Of a DNA stretch of 64,000 nucleotides, positions 17,757 through 25,467 are shown piece after piece (positions within the stretch are counted from its first letter, which is position 1; every line of letters begins with the position of its first letter). The translations under genes and the position numbers were made by a program. The stretch is from Mucilaginibacter sp. (GTDB lineage: Bacteria; Bacteroidota; Bacteroidia; Sphingobacteriales; Sphingobacteriaceae). Location: the NCBI RefSeq assembly GCF_025362475.1, contig NZ_JANYGH010000051.1, positions 1-64,000 of the forward strand. The letters are read 5' to 3'. Under the pieces are notes generated by a model. The model saw nothing but the letters and a program-made list of their open reading frames with translations. It did not search any database and had not been told where the DNA came from.

Positions 17757-18155
17757 TTACTTCTTATACGGAACGTACGCAAAGTTTGCCCCTTCGGGTA
17801 CTACCACAAACACGCACATATATTCGTTAGGGTTTTTGTAGCTATTAATGAAGCGGTCTTTTAGCTCGGCCTTAATTATACCGCGTTCGGTAAATTCTTC
17901 GAGCGTTGAAGCGTGGATACTCCAGTCGGAATTTAAATCATGCCTGTCCAATATCAACTCACCTAATTTAAGTTCATGCTGATGTGCGATAAAGATAGGA
18001 TAAGATGAAAGCCCCTCCATCATGATCTCGACAGCCACCTCGTGGATAGAATCTTTAAAAAATTTAAGATCGCGCTCCAAACTCAACAGCGGACTATTCT
18101 TGGCCGCCTCCTGGCTTTCTTTATTACCTTCGTTTAATAAGTCTTCGGGTTGCAT
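17757..18155 (-). CDS. Conserved hypothetical protein, 132 aa
   Basis: Soluble protein with no signal peptide. It begins with a charged helix, then shows a pattern of strands and helices (LSSYPIFIAHQHELKLGELIL, ASTLEEFTERGIIK, MCVFVVVPEGANFAYVPY). I do not recognise a named domain. It is upstream of the PyrR-like gene on the same strand and may be co-transcribed with it. Confidence 0.7.
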   Translation of the reverse strand: MQPEDLLNEGNKESQEAAKNSPLLSLERDLKFFKDSIHEVAVEIMMEGLSSYPIFIAHQHELKLGELILDRHDLNSDWSIHASTLEEFTERGIIKAELKDRFINSYKNPNEYMCVFVVVPEGANFAYVPYKK

Positions 18156-18197
18156 AAGTTAAAATTCTAAGTGGCTATTTAAAAATTAAAAACAGGC

Positions 18198-18378
18198 CGT
18201 CATTGCGAGGAACTTGCTAAAGCCCCTTTTGTCATCCTGAGGAACGAAGGATCTACTCTACACCATGCTTCTTCGCCCTGTACAGTTTACGAATAGATCC
18301 TTCGTTCCTCAGGATGACAAACCTTTTTAACGTCATTTCCCCTTCAGTGTTCTCCGGATTTAATCACTCGCAATGACG
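18198..18378. repeat. Nested palindromes: 25-bp-arm hairpin inside a 12-bp outer repeat
   Basis: Outer arms CGTCATTGCGAG (18198-18209) and CTCGCAATGACG (18367-18378) are exact complements. Inside lies a hairpin with perfect 25-bp arms (18231-18255 and 18294-18318, beginning GTCATCCTGAGGAACGAAGG) and a 38-base loop containing CCATGCTTCTTCGCCCTGTA. Between 18330 and 18366 is the B module (CGTCATTTCCCCTTCAG...), also present at 224-280, 41050-41096 (inverted) and 58061-58112. The arrangement suggests one repeat inserted into another. Confidence 0.8.
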
Positions 18379-18395
18379 TGTGGGGTTGCTCCAAA

Positions 18396-19802
18396 TCAAC
18401 CTCTTAATACCAACAATACTACATTCTCCACATGTTGTGTATGCGGAAACATATCAACAGGTTGTATTTTTACAGTATCGTATTTTTCTTTCAGTACCAG
18501 CAAATCGCGGGCCTGGGTGGCGGCATTGCAGCTTACATAAACAATTTTAGGAGCTTCAATTTCCATCAGGCGGGCAACTACATCCGGGTGCATACCGGCA
18601 CGCGGTGGATCGGTAATGATCACATCCGGTTTGCCATGTTCGGCCACAAAATCTGCTACCAGCACATCTTTCATATCACCGGCATAAAATTTTGTATTGG
18701 TGATGTTATTAATGGCCGAGTTCACCTTGGCATCTTCAATGGCTGTTGGTACATACTCTACCCCTATTACTTCCTTTACACTGCCGGCAATAAAATTAGC
18801 AATGGTACCGGCGCCGGTATATAAATCATAAACCAATTCGTTTCCGGTAAAACCTGCAAAATCGCGGGTTATTTCATACAGGCGGAGGGCCTGGATGCTG
18901 TTGGTTTGGTAAAATGATTTTGGACCAATACGGAATTTTATTCCGTTCATTTCCTCATGGATATATTCGGGGCCTTTAAAAGCCACTACATCCTGATCAA
19001 AAATGGTATCGTTTTTTTTATGGTTGATGATATACAATAATGAGGTAATCTCCGGGAAACCGGCATCAATAAAGCCCATGAGCTTATTCACTTCCTCTTC
19101 GCTTACGTAAGCAAAAACTACAATCACCATGATCTCGCCGGTAGAAGAGGTGCGGATGATGAGGTTACGTAATGAACCCTCGTGGCCGCGCAGGTTATAA
19201 AAAGAATAACCTTGCTCAATCACAAAATCGCGAATGCTGTTACGCAAGCTGTTTGATGGTTCGGCCTGCAGATAGCAGTGCTTTACATCCAATATTTTAT
19301 CAAAGCGACCGGGAATATGGAAGCCCAGCGCGTTCATGTTAAGCGTTTCATCCTCCTTGTTCTCGCCATCATACAACCAGCGTTTGTTGCTAAAGGTATA
19401 CTCCAGCTTGTTACGGTAATAGCGATCGGCGGGTGAAGGGATAATATCCATGATGCCGTCAACATCAATTTTAGCAATGCGGCCAAGCGCATCGGCAACA
19501 GATTTTTGTTTGAACTTTAACTGTGCCTCATAGGTCATATGCTGCCATTTACAGCCCCCACAAGTTCCAAAATGTTCACAGAAAGGATCGGTACGATATT
19601 CTGAAGCTTGTTTTAGCTCGGTGATCTTTGCCTCACCAAAATTCTTTTTGCTTTTGTAAACCTGTACATCTACTATATCGCCGGGGATGGCTTTATCAAC
19701 AAAAAGCACAAACTCATCTGCCTTACCTACCCCTTTACCTTCTTCGGCAATATCAATTATCCGAACGTCTTCAAAAAACTTCTGTTTCGCAACTTTATTC
19801 AT
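18396..19802 (-). CDS. rlmD: 23S rRNA (uracil-C5)-methyltransferase RlmD
   Basis: SAM-dependent methyltransferase of the RumA family, 468 residues, acting on 23S rRNA. It has an N-terminal TRAM domain (about 10-66), a four-cysteine iron-sulfur site (C75, C81, C84 in FCEHFGTCGGC, and C176 in KHCYLQ), a SAM site (YDLYTGAGTIANF) and the catalytic nucleophile in VYVSCNAATQARDL, preceded by DPPRAGMH. The family contains enzymes for several uridines, so the exact position is inferred. A -7 element at 19810-19817 sits seven bases before the ATG. Confidence 0.9.
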   Translation of the reverse strand: MNKVAKQKFFEDVRIIDIAEEGKGVGKADEFVLFVDKAIPGDIVDVQVYKSKKNFGEAKITELKQASEYRTDPFCEHFGTCGGCKWQHMTYEAQLKFKQKSVADALGRIAKIDVDGIMDIIPSPADRYYRNKLEYTFSNKRWLYDGENKEDETLNMNALGFHIPGRFDKILDVKHCYLQAEPSNSLRNSIRDFVIEQGYSFYNLRGHEGSLRNLIIRTSSTGEIMVIVVFAYVSEEEVNKLMGFIDAGFPEITSLLYIINHKKNDTIFDQDVVAFKGPEYIHEEMNGIKFRIGPKSFYQTNSIQALRLYEITRDFAGFTGNELVYDLYTGAGTIANFIAGSVKEVIGVEYVPTAIEDAKVNSAINNITNTKFYAGDMKDVLVADFVAEHGKPDVIITDPPRAGMHPDVVARLMEIEAPKIVYVSCNAATQARDLLVLKEKYDTVKIQPVDMFPHTQHVENVVLLVLRG

Positions 19803-19809
19803 CAGGCTG

Positions 19810-19817
19810 CAAAGTTA
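19810..19817 (-). promoter_or_regulatory. -7 promoter element just upstream of rlmD
   Basis: The minus strand reads TAACTTTG, matching TAnnTTTG, seven bases before the rlmD ATG at 19802. A near-leaderless transcript is implied. No clear -33 element is seen. Confidence 0.4.
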
Positions 19818-19891
19818 TGCAAAAAAGCATAATCATGAAGTACGATACAAGAATCAGGGTGTAACATACAAAAGGCGGCATGCTAATACTG

Positions 19892-19999
19892 TTAAGCCAA
19901 CAAGCTCAACAGGAAGCTTATGATACCAATTGTTGATACATCCTCAATCTCGAACTGCTCGTCTATCTGGTTAGAAAAATCTGTTAGTTCCGGGCTCAT
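19892..19999 (-). CDS. Possible 35-aa peptide
   Basis: Short ORF starting at ATG 19999 and ending at TAA 19892. The N-terminal half is acidic (MSPELTDFSNQIDEQFEIED) and the C-terminal half hydrophobic (STIGIISFLLSLLA), like a small membrane-associated or leader peptide. Upstream is a textbook Bacteroidota promoter (-33 at 20047-20050, -7 at 20019-20026), with a short leader of about 12-15 bases. There is no homology I recognise and the length alone is weak evidence, so it may be only a decayed fragment. Confidence 0.35.
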   Translation of the reverse strand: MSPELTDFSNQIDEQFEIEDVSTIGIISFLLSLLA

Positions 20000-20010
20000 G
20001 GCTTTTAAGT

Positions 20011-20070
20011 TTACTATGCAAACATAGTAAATAAAATACCATATACCAAAACGGTATATGGTATTTTATT
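20011..20070. promoter_or_regulatory. Two abutting perfect palindromes carrying a promoter; also possible creD terminator
   Basis: Bases 20011-20018/20023-20030 form an 8-bp perfect hairpin with a four-base loop. Directly beside it 20030-20047/20053-20070 form an 18-bp perfect hairpin with a five-base loop. Read on the minus strand, TTTG (20050-20047) falls in the larger loop and TATGTTTG (20026-20019) across the smaller, with 20 bases between them, giving a consensus promoter pointing at the 35-codon ORF. The large hairpin also lies 62 bases beyond the creD stop and could terminate creD. Confidence 0.55.
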
Positions 20071-20131
20071 AGATAATTTTTTTTTCAATAGCCCGTAACA
20101 TATATACTTAGAGGTATGCTTATCTTAAACA

Positions 20132-21484
20132 TCAATGCCTATCCCAATTAATCTTCCGCAAAAAAAACATCAGTATACCAACAATAATAAACAAGGCGAT
20201 ACTACCTACCATAAGCGCTAAATCCTCAAGCTGAATAATCACGAAGATGAATGTGTAAAGTACAGCAAGGATAAATGCAAACAGTATTGCCGCCATCTTA
20301 TTTTTTAAAATTGAAGCAATGAATGTTGCTGTCAATATGATGGTTGAAACCGACGCCACCAGGTAAGCCCAGTTATAACCTATCTGCTCGGAGAATGACA
20401 ATAGCAGCAAATAATAAATGATCATAGCGGCAGCAATAAGTACAAAATTGAATATATGAACACTTTGCTTCCTGATCACTTCAGTTAAAAACAGGGATAT
20501 AAAAGTGAGCAGTATAATTAGTATGGCGTATTTACTTGTACGGGTAGTTTTCTGATACTGATCTATGGGTAAGCGAAGTTTAATTCCAAAGCTGGCATCA
20601 GTTAGTTTCTTAGCGTTACTTAGCAATCTATTATCATCTACCCATTGTTGTGGAAACGGCCTGTTATAATACAGCATTTTCCAGCTTGCCCTAAAACCAT
20701 TTGCGTCAACCTTGCGCTCATCGGGCAGCGAACGGCCATCGAAACTGGGGCTCGTCCACGTGCCGCTTGCCTGTACATCGGTAGTTTTACCCAAATGTAA
20801 AAAACTTAGTTCCTGGCTGCCTTTCATATCCAGGTTATAATCAAAAGTAAATTCGCCATCCTTTATTCCCGATAGGTTTATGGCAGCCTGCAAACCATCG
20901 CCCATTAATAAGGTATTGCCAAATACGGGTTCGGCAGTTAAAGTTTGTCCACCGGCTTTAACAACCGGATTGTTTTTCAGCCCCTTTAAATCGGAAATAC
21001 TGAACACAAGGTGCGCCTTATCCAACAAAAGCTGGTCGGCAGTTAAAGAAAGGCTACCCAAATCGGCTTTGGAAAAATTACCTGATACTTTAACTAACGA
21101 ATTATAAACCGCGACATCAAAAATTCCGCGGTGCAATATTTGCGTATTAAGGCTTGCTTTAATATTCAAATTATTGGGCAGCACGTACAGGTTTTCGATG
21201 ACATCGCGGGTAGTTACCTTATTTGCGGTGTCAATTTTTTGCACATGTTTTTTATAGGGAATAACCAGCACCGGCCCCATCACTAATTGCTCACCCGACC
21301 ATTTATCTGATACATCTTTGATCATTTCATTCTGGCGCCCTGCCCGTTCGTTGATCAGGTCATTGATCAGCGATGATGGAATAAGCAATACAATTATTAA
21401 TACCCCAATAAAAAGTAATTTAACGGTTACCGACTCCTTGAGCCAATCCATTATTGTGCGTGGTTGTGGTTGTTCTTCTATCAT
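20132..21484 (-). CDS. creD: Cell envelope integrity protein CreD
   Basis: Inner-membrane protein of 450 residues, full length for CreD. One N-terminal transmembrane helix (about 22-42, VKLLFIGVLIIVLLIPSSLI) is followed by a conserved motif region (INERAGRQNEMIKDVSDKWS) and a large periplasmic domain. The C-terminal third has several closely spaced transmembrane helices (from about residue 320). In Enterobacteria creD is controlled by CreBC, but no creBC is present here. Two identical palindromic sites at 21501-21520 and 21579-21598 upstream probably control it. Molecular function is not established. Confidence 0.9.
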   Translation of the reverse strand: MIEEQPQPRTIMDWLKESVTVKLLFIGVLIIVLLIPSSLINDLINERAGRQNEMIKDVSDKWSGEQLVMGPVLVIPYKKHVQKIDTANKVTTRDVIENLYVLPNNLNIKASLNTQILHRGIFDVAVYNSLVKVSGNFSKADLGSLSLTADQLLLDKAHLVFSISDLKGLKNNPVVKAGGQTLTAEPVFGNTLLMGDGLQAAINLSGIKDGEFTFDYNLDMKGSQELSFLHLGKTTDVQASGTWTSPSFDGRSLPDERKVDANGFRASWKMLYYNRPFPQQWVDDNRLLSNAKKLTDASFGIKLRLPIDQYQKTTRTSKYAILIILLTFISLFLTEVIRKQSVHIFNFVLIAAAMIIYYLLLLSFSEQIGYNWAYLVASVSTIILTATFIASILKNKMAAILFAFILAVLYTFIFVIIQLEDLALMVGSIALFIIVGILMFFLRKINWDRH

Positions 21485-21500
21485 TTGATTTAGTGTAAAG

Positions 21501-21598
21501 TACTTTGCATTTCAAAGTTAAGATATAAAAATAATGGCCATTGATGGCCCGCTTTCTGAGATACAAATTAAATAAAAGAACTTTGCATTTCAAAGTTA
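21501..21598. promoter_or_regulatory. Two identical palindromic operator-like sites upstream of creD
   Basis: A 19-base sequence, ACTTTGCATTTCAAAGTTA, occurs at 21502-21520 and again, unchanged, at 21580-21598. Each is a palindrome, ACTTTG-5-CAAAGT, extended to 7-bp arms at the second site. On the minus strand each also contains TAACTTTG, a -7 promoter match, so a bound repressor would block RNA polymerase. The 12 bases TACTTTGCATTT recur at 62526-62537 ahead of the DUF4153 gene. Confidence 0.55.
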
Positions 21599-21655
21599 CT
21601 AAAGAAATAAAATTAATGATTCAAATATCACCCGTAATGTTCTCTATCTTTATAA

Positions 21656-22042
21656 ATGACCACACAGGAACAAATATATAATTGGTTAATAGCCGGCCTC
21701 CAACAATCACCGACGAGATTTTCGGAGATATTTTATTATGATAGACGCGACAATCAGTTTTTTTCGATTTTAATGACTGATTACTTTTTATTTGACAAAA
21801 ATGGCGAGATAGCCAGCGATGTAGTCACCAGCTATTCACAAAAAACCTTAGCCTTGCTTACAGACAGAATAAGGAGAGTCAATATTGATAACACAATAAT
21901 TGGCGTTCCCCGGCTTGGTGATATCGAAGGCGATTACCTGGAGCAGGCGGATACCTTTTTGAATTTAAATTCAATTAATATAGAAGCCTCAACCATTTGG
22001 GATGTAGAGGAAAGCGGCACGATAAGTTTTAAAATAGAATGA
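21656..22042 (+). CDS. Hypothetical protein, 128 aa
   Basis: Soluble protein that I cannot place in a family. The pattern (YDRRDNQFFSILMTDYFLFD, then SYSQKTLALLTDRIRRV, then a short C-terminal strand IWDVEESGTISFKIE) suggests a small alpha/beta protein and distantly recalls UPF0158-type proteins, but this is not secure. It is convergent with the TetR gene, with only six bases between stop codons. Confidence 0.65.
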   Translation: MTTQEQIYNWLIAGLQQSPTRFSEIFYYDRRDNQFFSILMTDYFLFDKNGEIASDVVTSYSQKTLALLTDRIRRVNIDNTIIGVPRLGDIEGDYLEQADTFLNLNSINIEASTIWDVEESGTISFKIE

Positions 22043-22048
22043 AAACCC

Positions 22049-22630
22049 TTAAACCGCGATAGCCGCCTTCACCAAATACGGCAAAATCTCTTTTTGAAAT
22101 GAAACAAAGTTCTTACGCACATCCGAATCACTTACCGAAGTAAACGCGAAGCTGAACACAATACTTTTGCTGCATTTAATTAAAAACCGCAAACGCTGGT
22201 GATAGGTTTCGTGCTTACGGATACCGGGCAGCTGAATGAATGAGGCCATCAGCATTTCTTCCAGCTCGTTGGATAGGTTCTTTAAAAAATCCTGTGAGTT
22301 GGTTGATTCGCGAATGAAATCCCACCCGATAAACTCATTACACACGGTGTACGACAGCCTGCAGGTTTTCATGATCAGGTTGTTAAGGTGAGCCTCTTCA
22401 TCCATATCGGGTGTATTGCTTTGAACCAAATCATCAACACTGGCTTTAATATAATCCATTAGCAAAATATGGAGTACTGCCTCTTTACTATCAAAATATT
22501 TATAGATAGTGGCCTTTGCTATTTTTGCTTTTTTGGCAATCTCGTTAACACTGGTTTTATGGTAACCGAATTTGCGGAATAGGTCCTGCGCCGCCCGCTT
22601 TATACTGTCTTTTATTTTATCGGCTTCCAT
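22049..22630 (-). CDS. TetR/AcrR-family transcriptional regulator
   Basis: Repressor-type regulator of 193 residues. The N-terminal helix-turn-helix is visible (AAQDLFRKFGYHKTSVNEIA then KAKIAKATIYKYFDSKE, about 14-50); the C-terminal ligand domain is variable. ATG at 22630 is used; it overlaps the stop of the Rieske-like gene by one base (TGATG), and a TTG three bases earlier is less likely. The gene is last in the pheS set, and the inducer and targets are unknown. Confidence 0.88.
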   Translation of the reverse strand: MEADKIKDSIKRAAQDLFRKFGYHKTSVNEIAKKAKIAKATIYKYFDSKEAVLHILLMDYIKASVDDLVQSNTPDMDEEAHLNNLIMKTCRLSYTVCNEFIGWDFIRESTNSQDFLKNLSNELEEMLMASFIQLPGIRKHETYHQRLRFLIKCSKSIVFSFAFTSVSDSDVRKNFVSFQKEILPYLVKAAIAV

Positions 22631-23043
22631 CAATTAACTACTTGAAGTGTGTATTGGCCTATTATTACCTGGTAAACCCTAAGCGCTTTAACCGCAGGTG
22701 CTTTAACCGGGGTGCCATCCTCTAAGGAAAATTTCGAACCACTGCATGGATCGACAAGTGTAACACCTGAATCATCAAGGTTTACGGCGCATTTTTTTTC
22801 GGGTTGATAACTGCTGCACCTGTCATAAGCTACATAATTTCCCTGGAACGTTTTATAAATGATGATACCGGCAACACCGTATCCATTAATAAAAACGGGG
22901 GGGCCACCATTACTAAGCTTATTTAATGGAGGCGAAAATATTTCCCCACTATAATTGACAGGAACACTTGGAACAGGACTCCCTCCCTTTCCACAAGAAA
23001 ATAAACTAATGCAAACTACAATTAAAATTATAGCTTTCCTCAT
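22630..23043 (-). CDS. Rieske-like lipoprotein lacking the histidine ligands
   Basis: Secreted lipoprotein of 137 residues; signal peptide with lipobox LFSC, lipidated Cys17. The C-terminal part resembles a Rieske [2Fe-2S] fold (AYDRCSSYQ ... VDPCSGSKFSLEDGTPV), but in the two ligand boxes the usual C-x-H and C-x2-H read C76-S-S78 and C100-S-G-S103, so both histidines are replaced by serine. A standard Rieske cluster is therefore unlikely. It overlaps pheS upstream by four bases (ATGA) and the TetR gene downstream by one base, so the three are translationally coupled. Confidence 0.7.
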   Translation of the reverse strand: MRKAIILIVVCISLFSCGKGGSPVPSVPVNYSGEIFSPPLNKLSNGGPPVFINGYGVAGIIIYKTFQGNYVAYDRCSSYQPEKKCAVNLDDSGVTLVDPCSGSKFSLEDGTPVKAPAVKALRVYQVIIGQYTLQVVN

Positions 23044-24074
23044 AGCATCTCTGTAGTAAACTGCTTCAGGAAACGCACATCGTTCTCTGAAAATAAGCGA
23101 AGATCACGAATAACATATTTTAAATTCGCTATGCGTTCCATACCCATACCAAACGCAAAACCAGTAAATTTCTTACTATCAATACCGCAGTTTTCCAAAA
23201 CATTAGGATCAACCATACCACAGCCCAATATTTCAACCCAGCCGCTGTATTTACACATGTTACAGCCAGAGCCTCCACAAATGGTACAGGAAATATCCAT
23301 CTCGGCAGAGGGCTCTGTGAACGGGAAGTACGAAGGGCGGAAACGTACCCGGGTACCTTCCCCATAAAGTTCCTGCACAAAGTGGTAAAGCGTTTGTTTC
23401 AAATCGGCAAAGGAAACATTTTCATCAACATATAAACCTTCAACCTGGTGAAAAAAGCAATGCGCACGTGCAGATATGGCCTCGTTACGGTAAACGCGAC
23501 CAGGCATAATAGCCCTGAACGGCGGTTTACCCTGCTCCATCATCCTTACCTGTACCGACGATGTGTGGGTACGTAAAGCAATATCATCCTTACCATGGTT
23601 CTTTTTAATGAAAAACGTATCCTGCATATCGCGGGCCGGGTGTTCTTCAGGAAAGTTCAGCGCAGAAAAGTTATGCCAGTCGTCTTCAATCTCCGGTCCT
23701 TCTGCAACCACAAACCCCAGGCGTTTAAATATATCTATGATCTCGGTACGTACCAAAGATAGTGGGTGGCGCGAGCCAACAGTAAAGCCATCCCCCGGCA
23801 AAGTTAAATCAATATCCAGATCCTTAGCCTGCGGACCAGCATCAAGCCCATCCTTCAACTCAGCATACTTTGCCTCTGCCGTTTGTTTAAACTGGTTAAG
23901 TACCTTACCAAAAATCCGTTTTTCTTCGGCACCTACGCTTTTGAACTGCTCAAACAGGTCTTTGATAATTCCTTTGGTACCTAAAAATTTTATACGGAAC
24001 GCTTCCAGTTCATCAGCATTAGCCGGCGAAAAGGCATTGATCTCGGCAGTATATTGGTCTATTTGAGCTTGCAT
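23040..24074 (-). CDS. pheS: Phenylalanyl-tRNA synthetase alpha subunit
   Basis: Class II aminoacyl-tRNA synthetase subunit of 344 residues; charges tRNA-Phe together with PheT, which is not in the window. The N-terminal coiled coil (1-90) is followed by the catalytic core with motif 2 (FRAIMPGRVYRNEAISARAH) and motif 3 (GFAFGMGMERIANLKY). A four-cysteine pair (CTICGGSGCNMC) lies at about 280-291. Its stop overlaps the start of the Rieske-like lipoprotein gene. Confidence 0.97.
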   Translation of the reverse strand: MQAQIDQYTAEINAFSPANADELEAFRIKFLGTKGIIKDLFEQFKSVGAEEKRIFGKVLNQFKQTAEAKYAELKDGLDAGPQAKDLDIDLTLPGDGFTVGSRHPLSLVRTEIIDIFKRLGFVVAEGPEIEDDWHNFSALNFPEEHPARDMQDTFFIKKNHGKDDIALRTHTSSVQVRMMEQGKPPFRAIMPGRVYRNEAISARAHCFFHQVEGLYVDENVSFADLKQTLYHFVQELYGEGTRVRFRPSYFPFTEPSAEMDISCTICGGSGCNMCKYSGWVEILGCGMVDPNVLENCGIDSKKFTGFAFGMGMERIANLKYVIRDLRLFSENDVRFLKQFTTEML

Positions 24075-24147
24075 TATTTCCCTTAACTATTATTAAAAAC
24101 AGGTAAGCATGAATAAATCATGCTTACAATAAGATACAAATATAAAA

Positions 24148-25338
24148 TTATTTAATCACTCCTAATTCCTTACCCACTTTGGTAAACGCGGCAATGGCTT
24201 TATCTAAATGATGCATATCATGAGCGGCAGAGATCTGCACACGGATACGGGCCTTACCCTGCGGAACTACCGGGTAGTAAAAGCCTATTACATAAATACC
24301 TTCCTCCAACATTTTAGCTGCAAACTCCTGGGCCAGTTTTGCCTCATAAAGCATAACTGGTACAATGGGATGTACGCCCGGTTTTATATCAAACCCAGCT
24401 TCGGTCATTTTTTGGCGAAAGTATTGGGTGTTGGTTTCCAGTTTATCGCGCAGTTCGGTAGTCTCGCTCAGCATATCCAACACAGCTATAGAAGCACCGG
24501 TAATAGACGGCGCAAGCGTATTAGAGAACAGGTACGGGCGCGAACGCTGGCGCAGCATATCAATAATTTCTTTGCGGCCAGATGTAAACCCGCCCGATGC
24601 ACCACCCAAGGCTTTACCTAATGTGCCGGTAATAATATCAATTTTACCCATCACGTTATGGTGCTCATGCGTACCTCTCCCAGTTTTGCCCATAAAGCCG
24701 CTGCAATGACTCTCGTCAATCATTACCAAGGCATTGTATTGCTCTGCCAAAGCGCAAATTTTATCAAGCTGTGCTATGGTGCCATCCATGCTGAATGCGC
24801 CATCGGTAACAATGATACGGTGACGGCAGCTTTCGGTCGCTTTCAATTTTTCTTCCAGATCGGCCATATCATCGTGTTTGTAGCGCTGGCGCTGGGCCTT
24901 ACAAAGGCGAACGCCATCTATAATAGAAGCATGGTTCAACTCATCAGATATGATGGCATCCTGCTCATTAAACAGTGGCTCAAACACACCGCCATTGGCA
25001 TCAAAAGCCGCGGCGTAAAGTATAGTATCTTCGGTGCCTAAAAATTCGGCAATCTTTTTTTCAAGTTCCTTATGTATATCCTGTGTTCCGCAGATGAAAC
25101 GTACAGATGATAAACCATAGCCATGTGTATCCATTGCATCCTTAGCTGCCTGTATCACTTTAGGGTTGGCAGATAAGCCAAGGTAATTATTAGCGCAAAA
25201 GTTAATTACCTCATTGCCTCCCTGTACAGTAATATCCGCACCCTGTGGTGATATAATAATGCGTTCTTTTTTATATAATCCCGCATTTTCAATGGCTTCA
25301 AGTTCTTGCTGTAAAACCGGCTTTAGTGTATTATACAT
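24148..25338 (-). CDS. kbl: Glycine C-acetyltransferase (2-amino-3-ketobutyrate CoA ligase)
   Basis: PLP enzyme that cleaves 2-amino-3-ketobutyrate with CoA to glycine and acetyl-CoA, the second step of threonine breakdown. The 396 residues are the expected length. The PLP lysine is K242 in TGTLGKALGG; DESHCSGFMGKTGRGTHEH is strongly conserved in this subgroup of the alpha-oxoamine synthases. The first-step enzyme, an SDR threonine dehydrogenase, is encoded 18 kb away at 43579-44529. Confidence 0.95.
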   Translation of the reverse strand: MYNTLKPVLQQELEAIENAGLYKKERIIISPQGADITVQGGNEVINFCANNYLGLSANPKVIQAAKDAMDTHGYGLSSVRFICGTQDIHKELEKKIAEFLGTEDTILYAAAFDANGGVFEPLFNEQDAIISDELNHASIIDGVRLCKAQRQRYKHDDMADLEEKLKATESCRHRIIVTDGAFSMDGTIAQLDKICALAEQYNALVMIDESHCSGFMGKTGRGTHEHHNVMGKIDIITGTLGKALGGASGGFTSGRKEIIDMLRQRSRPYLFSNTLAPSITGASIAVLDMLSETTELRDKLETNTQYFRQKMTEAGFDIKPGVHPIVPVMLYEAKLAQEFAAKMLEEGIYVIGFYYPVVPQGKARIRVQISAAHDMHHLDKAIAAFTKVGKELGVIK

Positions 25339-25467
25339 AGTATATGGTATTTAAAGGTGGCAAAATTAAACATTCACGGGCATTTGGAATGCTTAATTAG
25401 GTCCTAAATATTTAATAGATGTTTAAATAAAACATTTTACCGGGAAAAAGTATTCTTATTAAAGACT

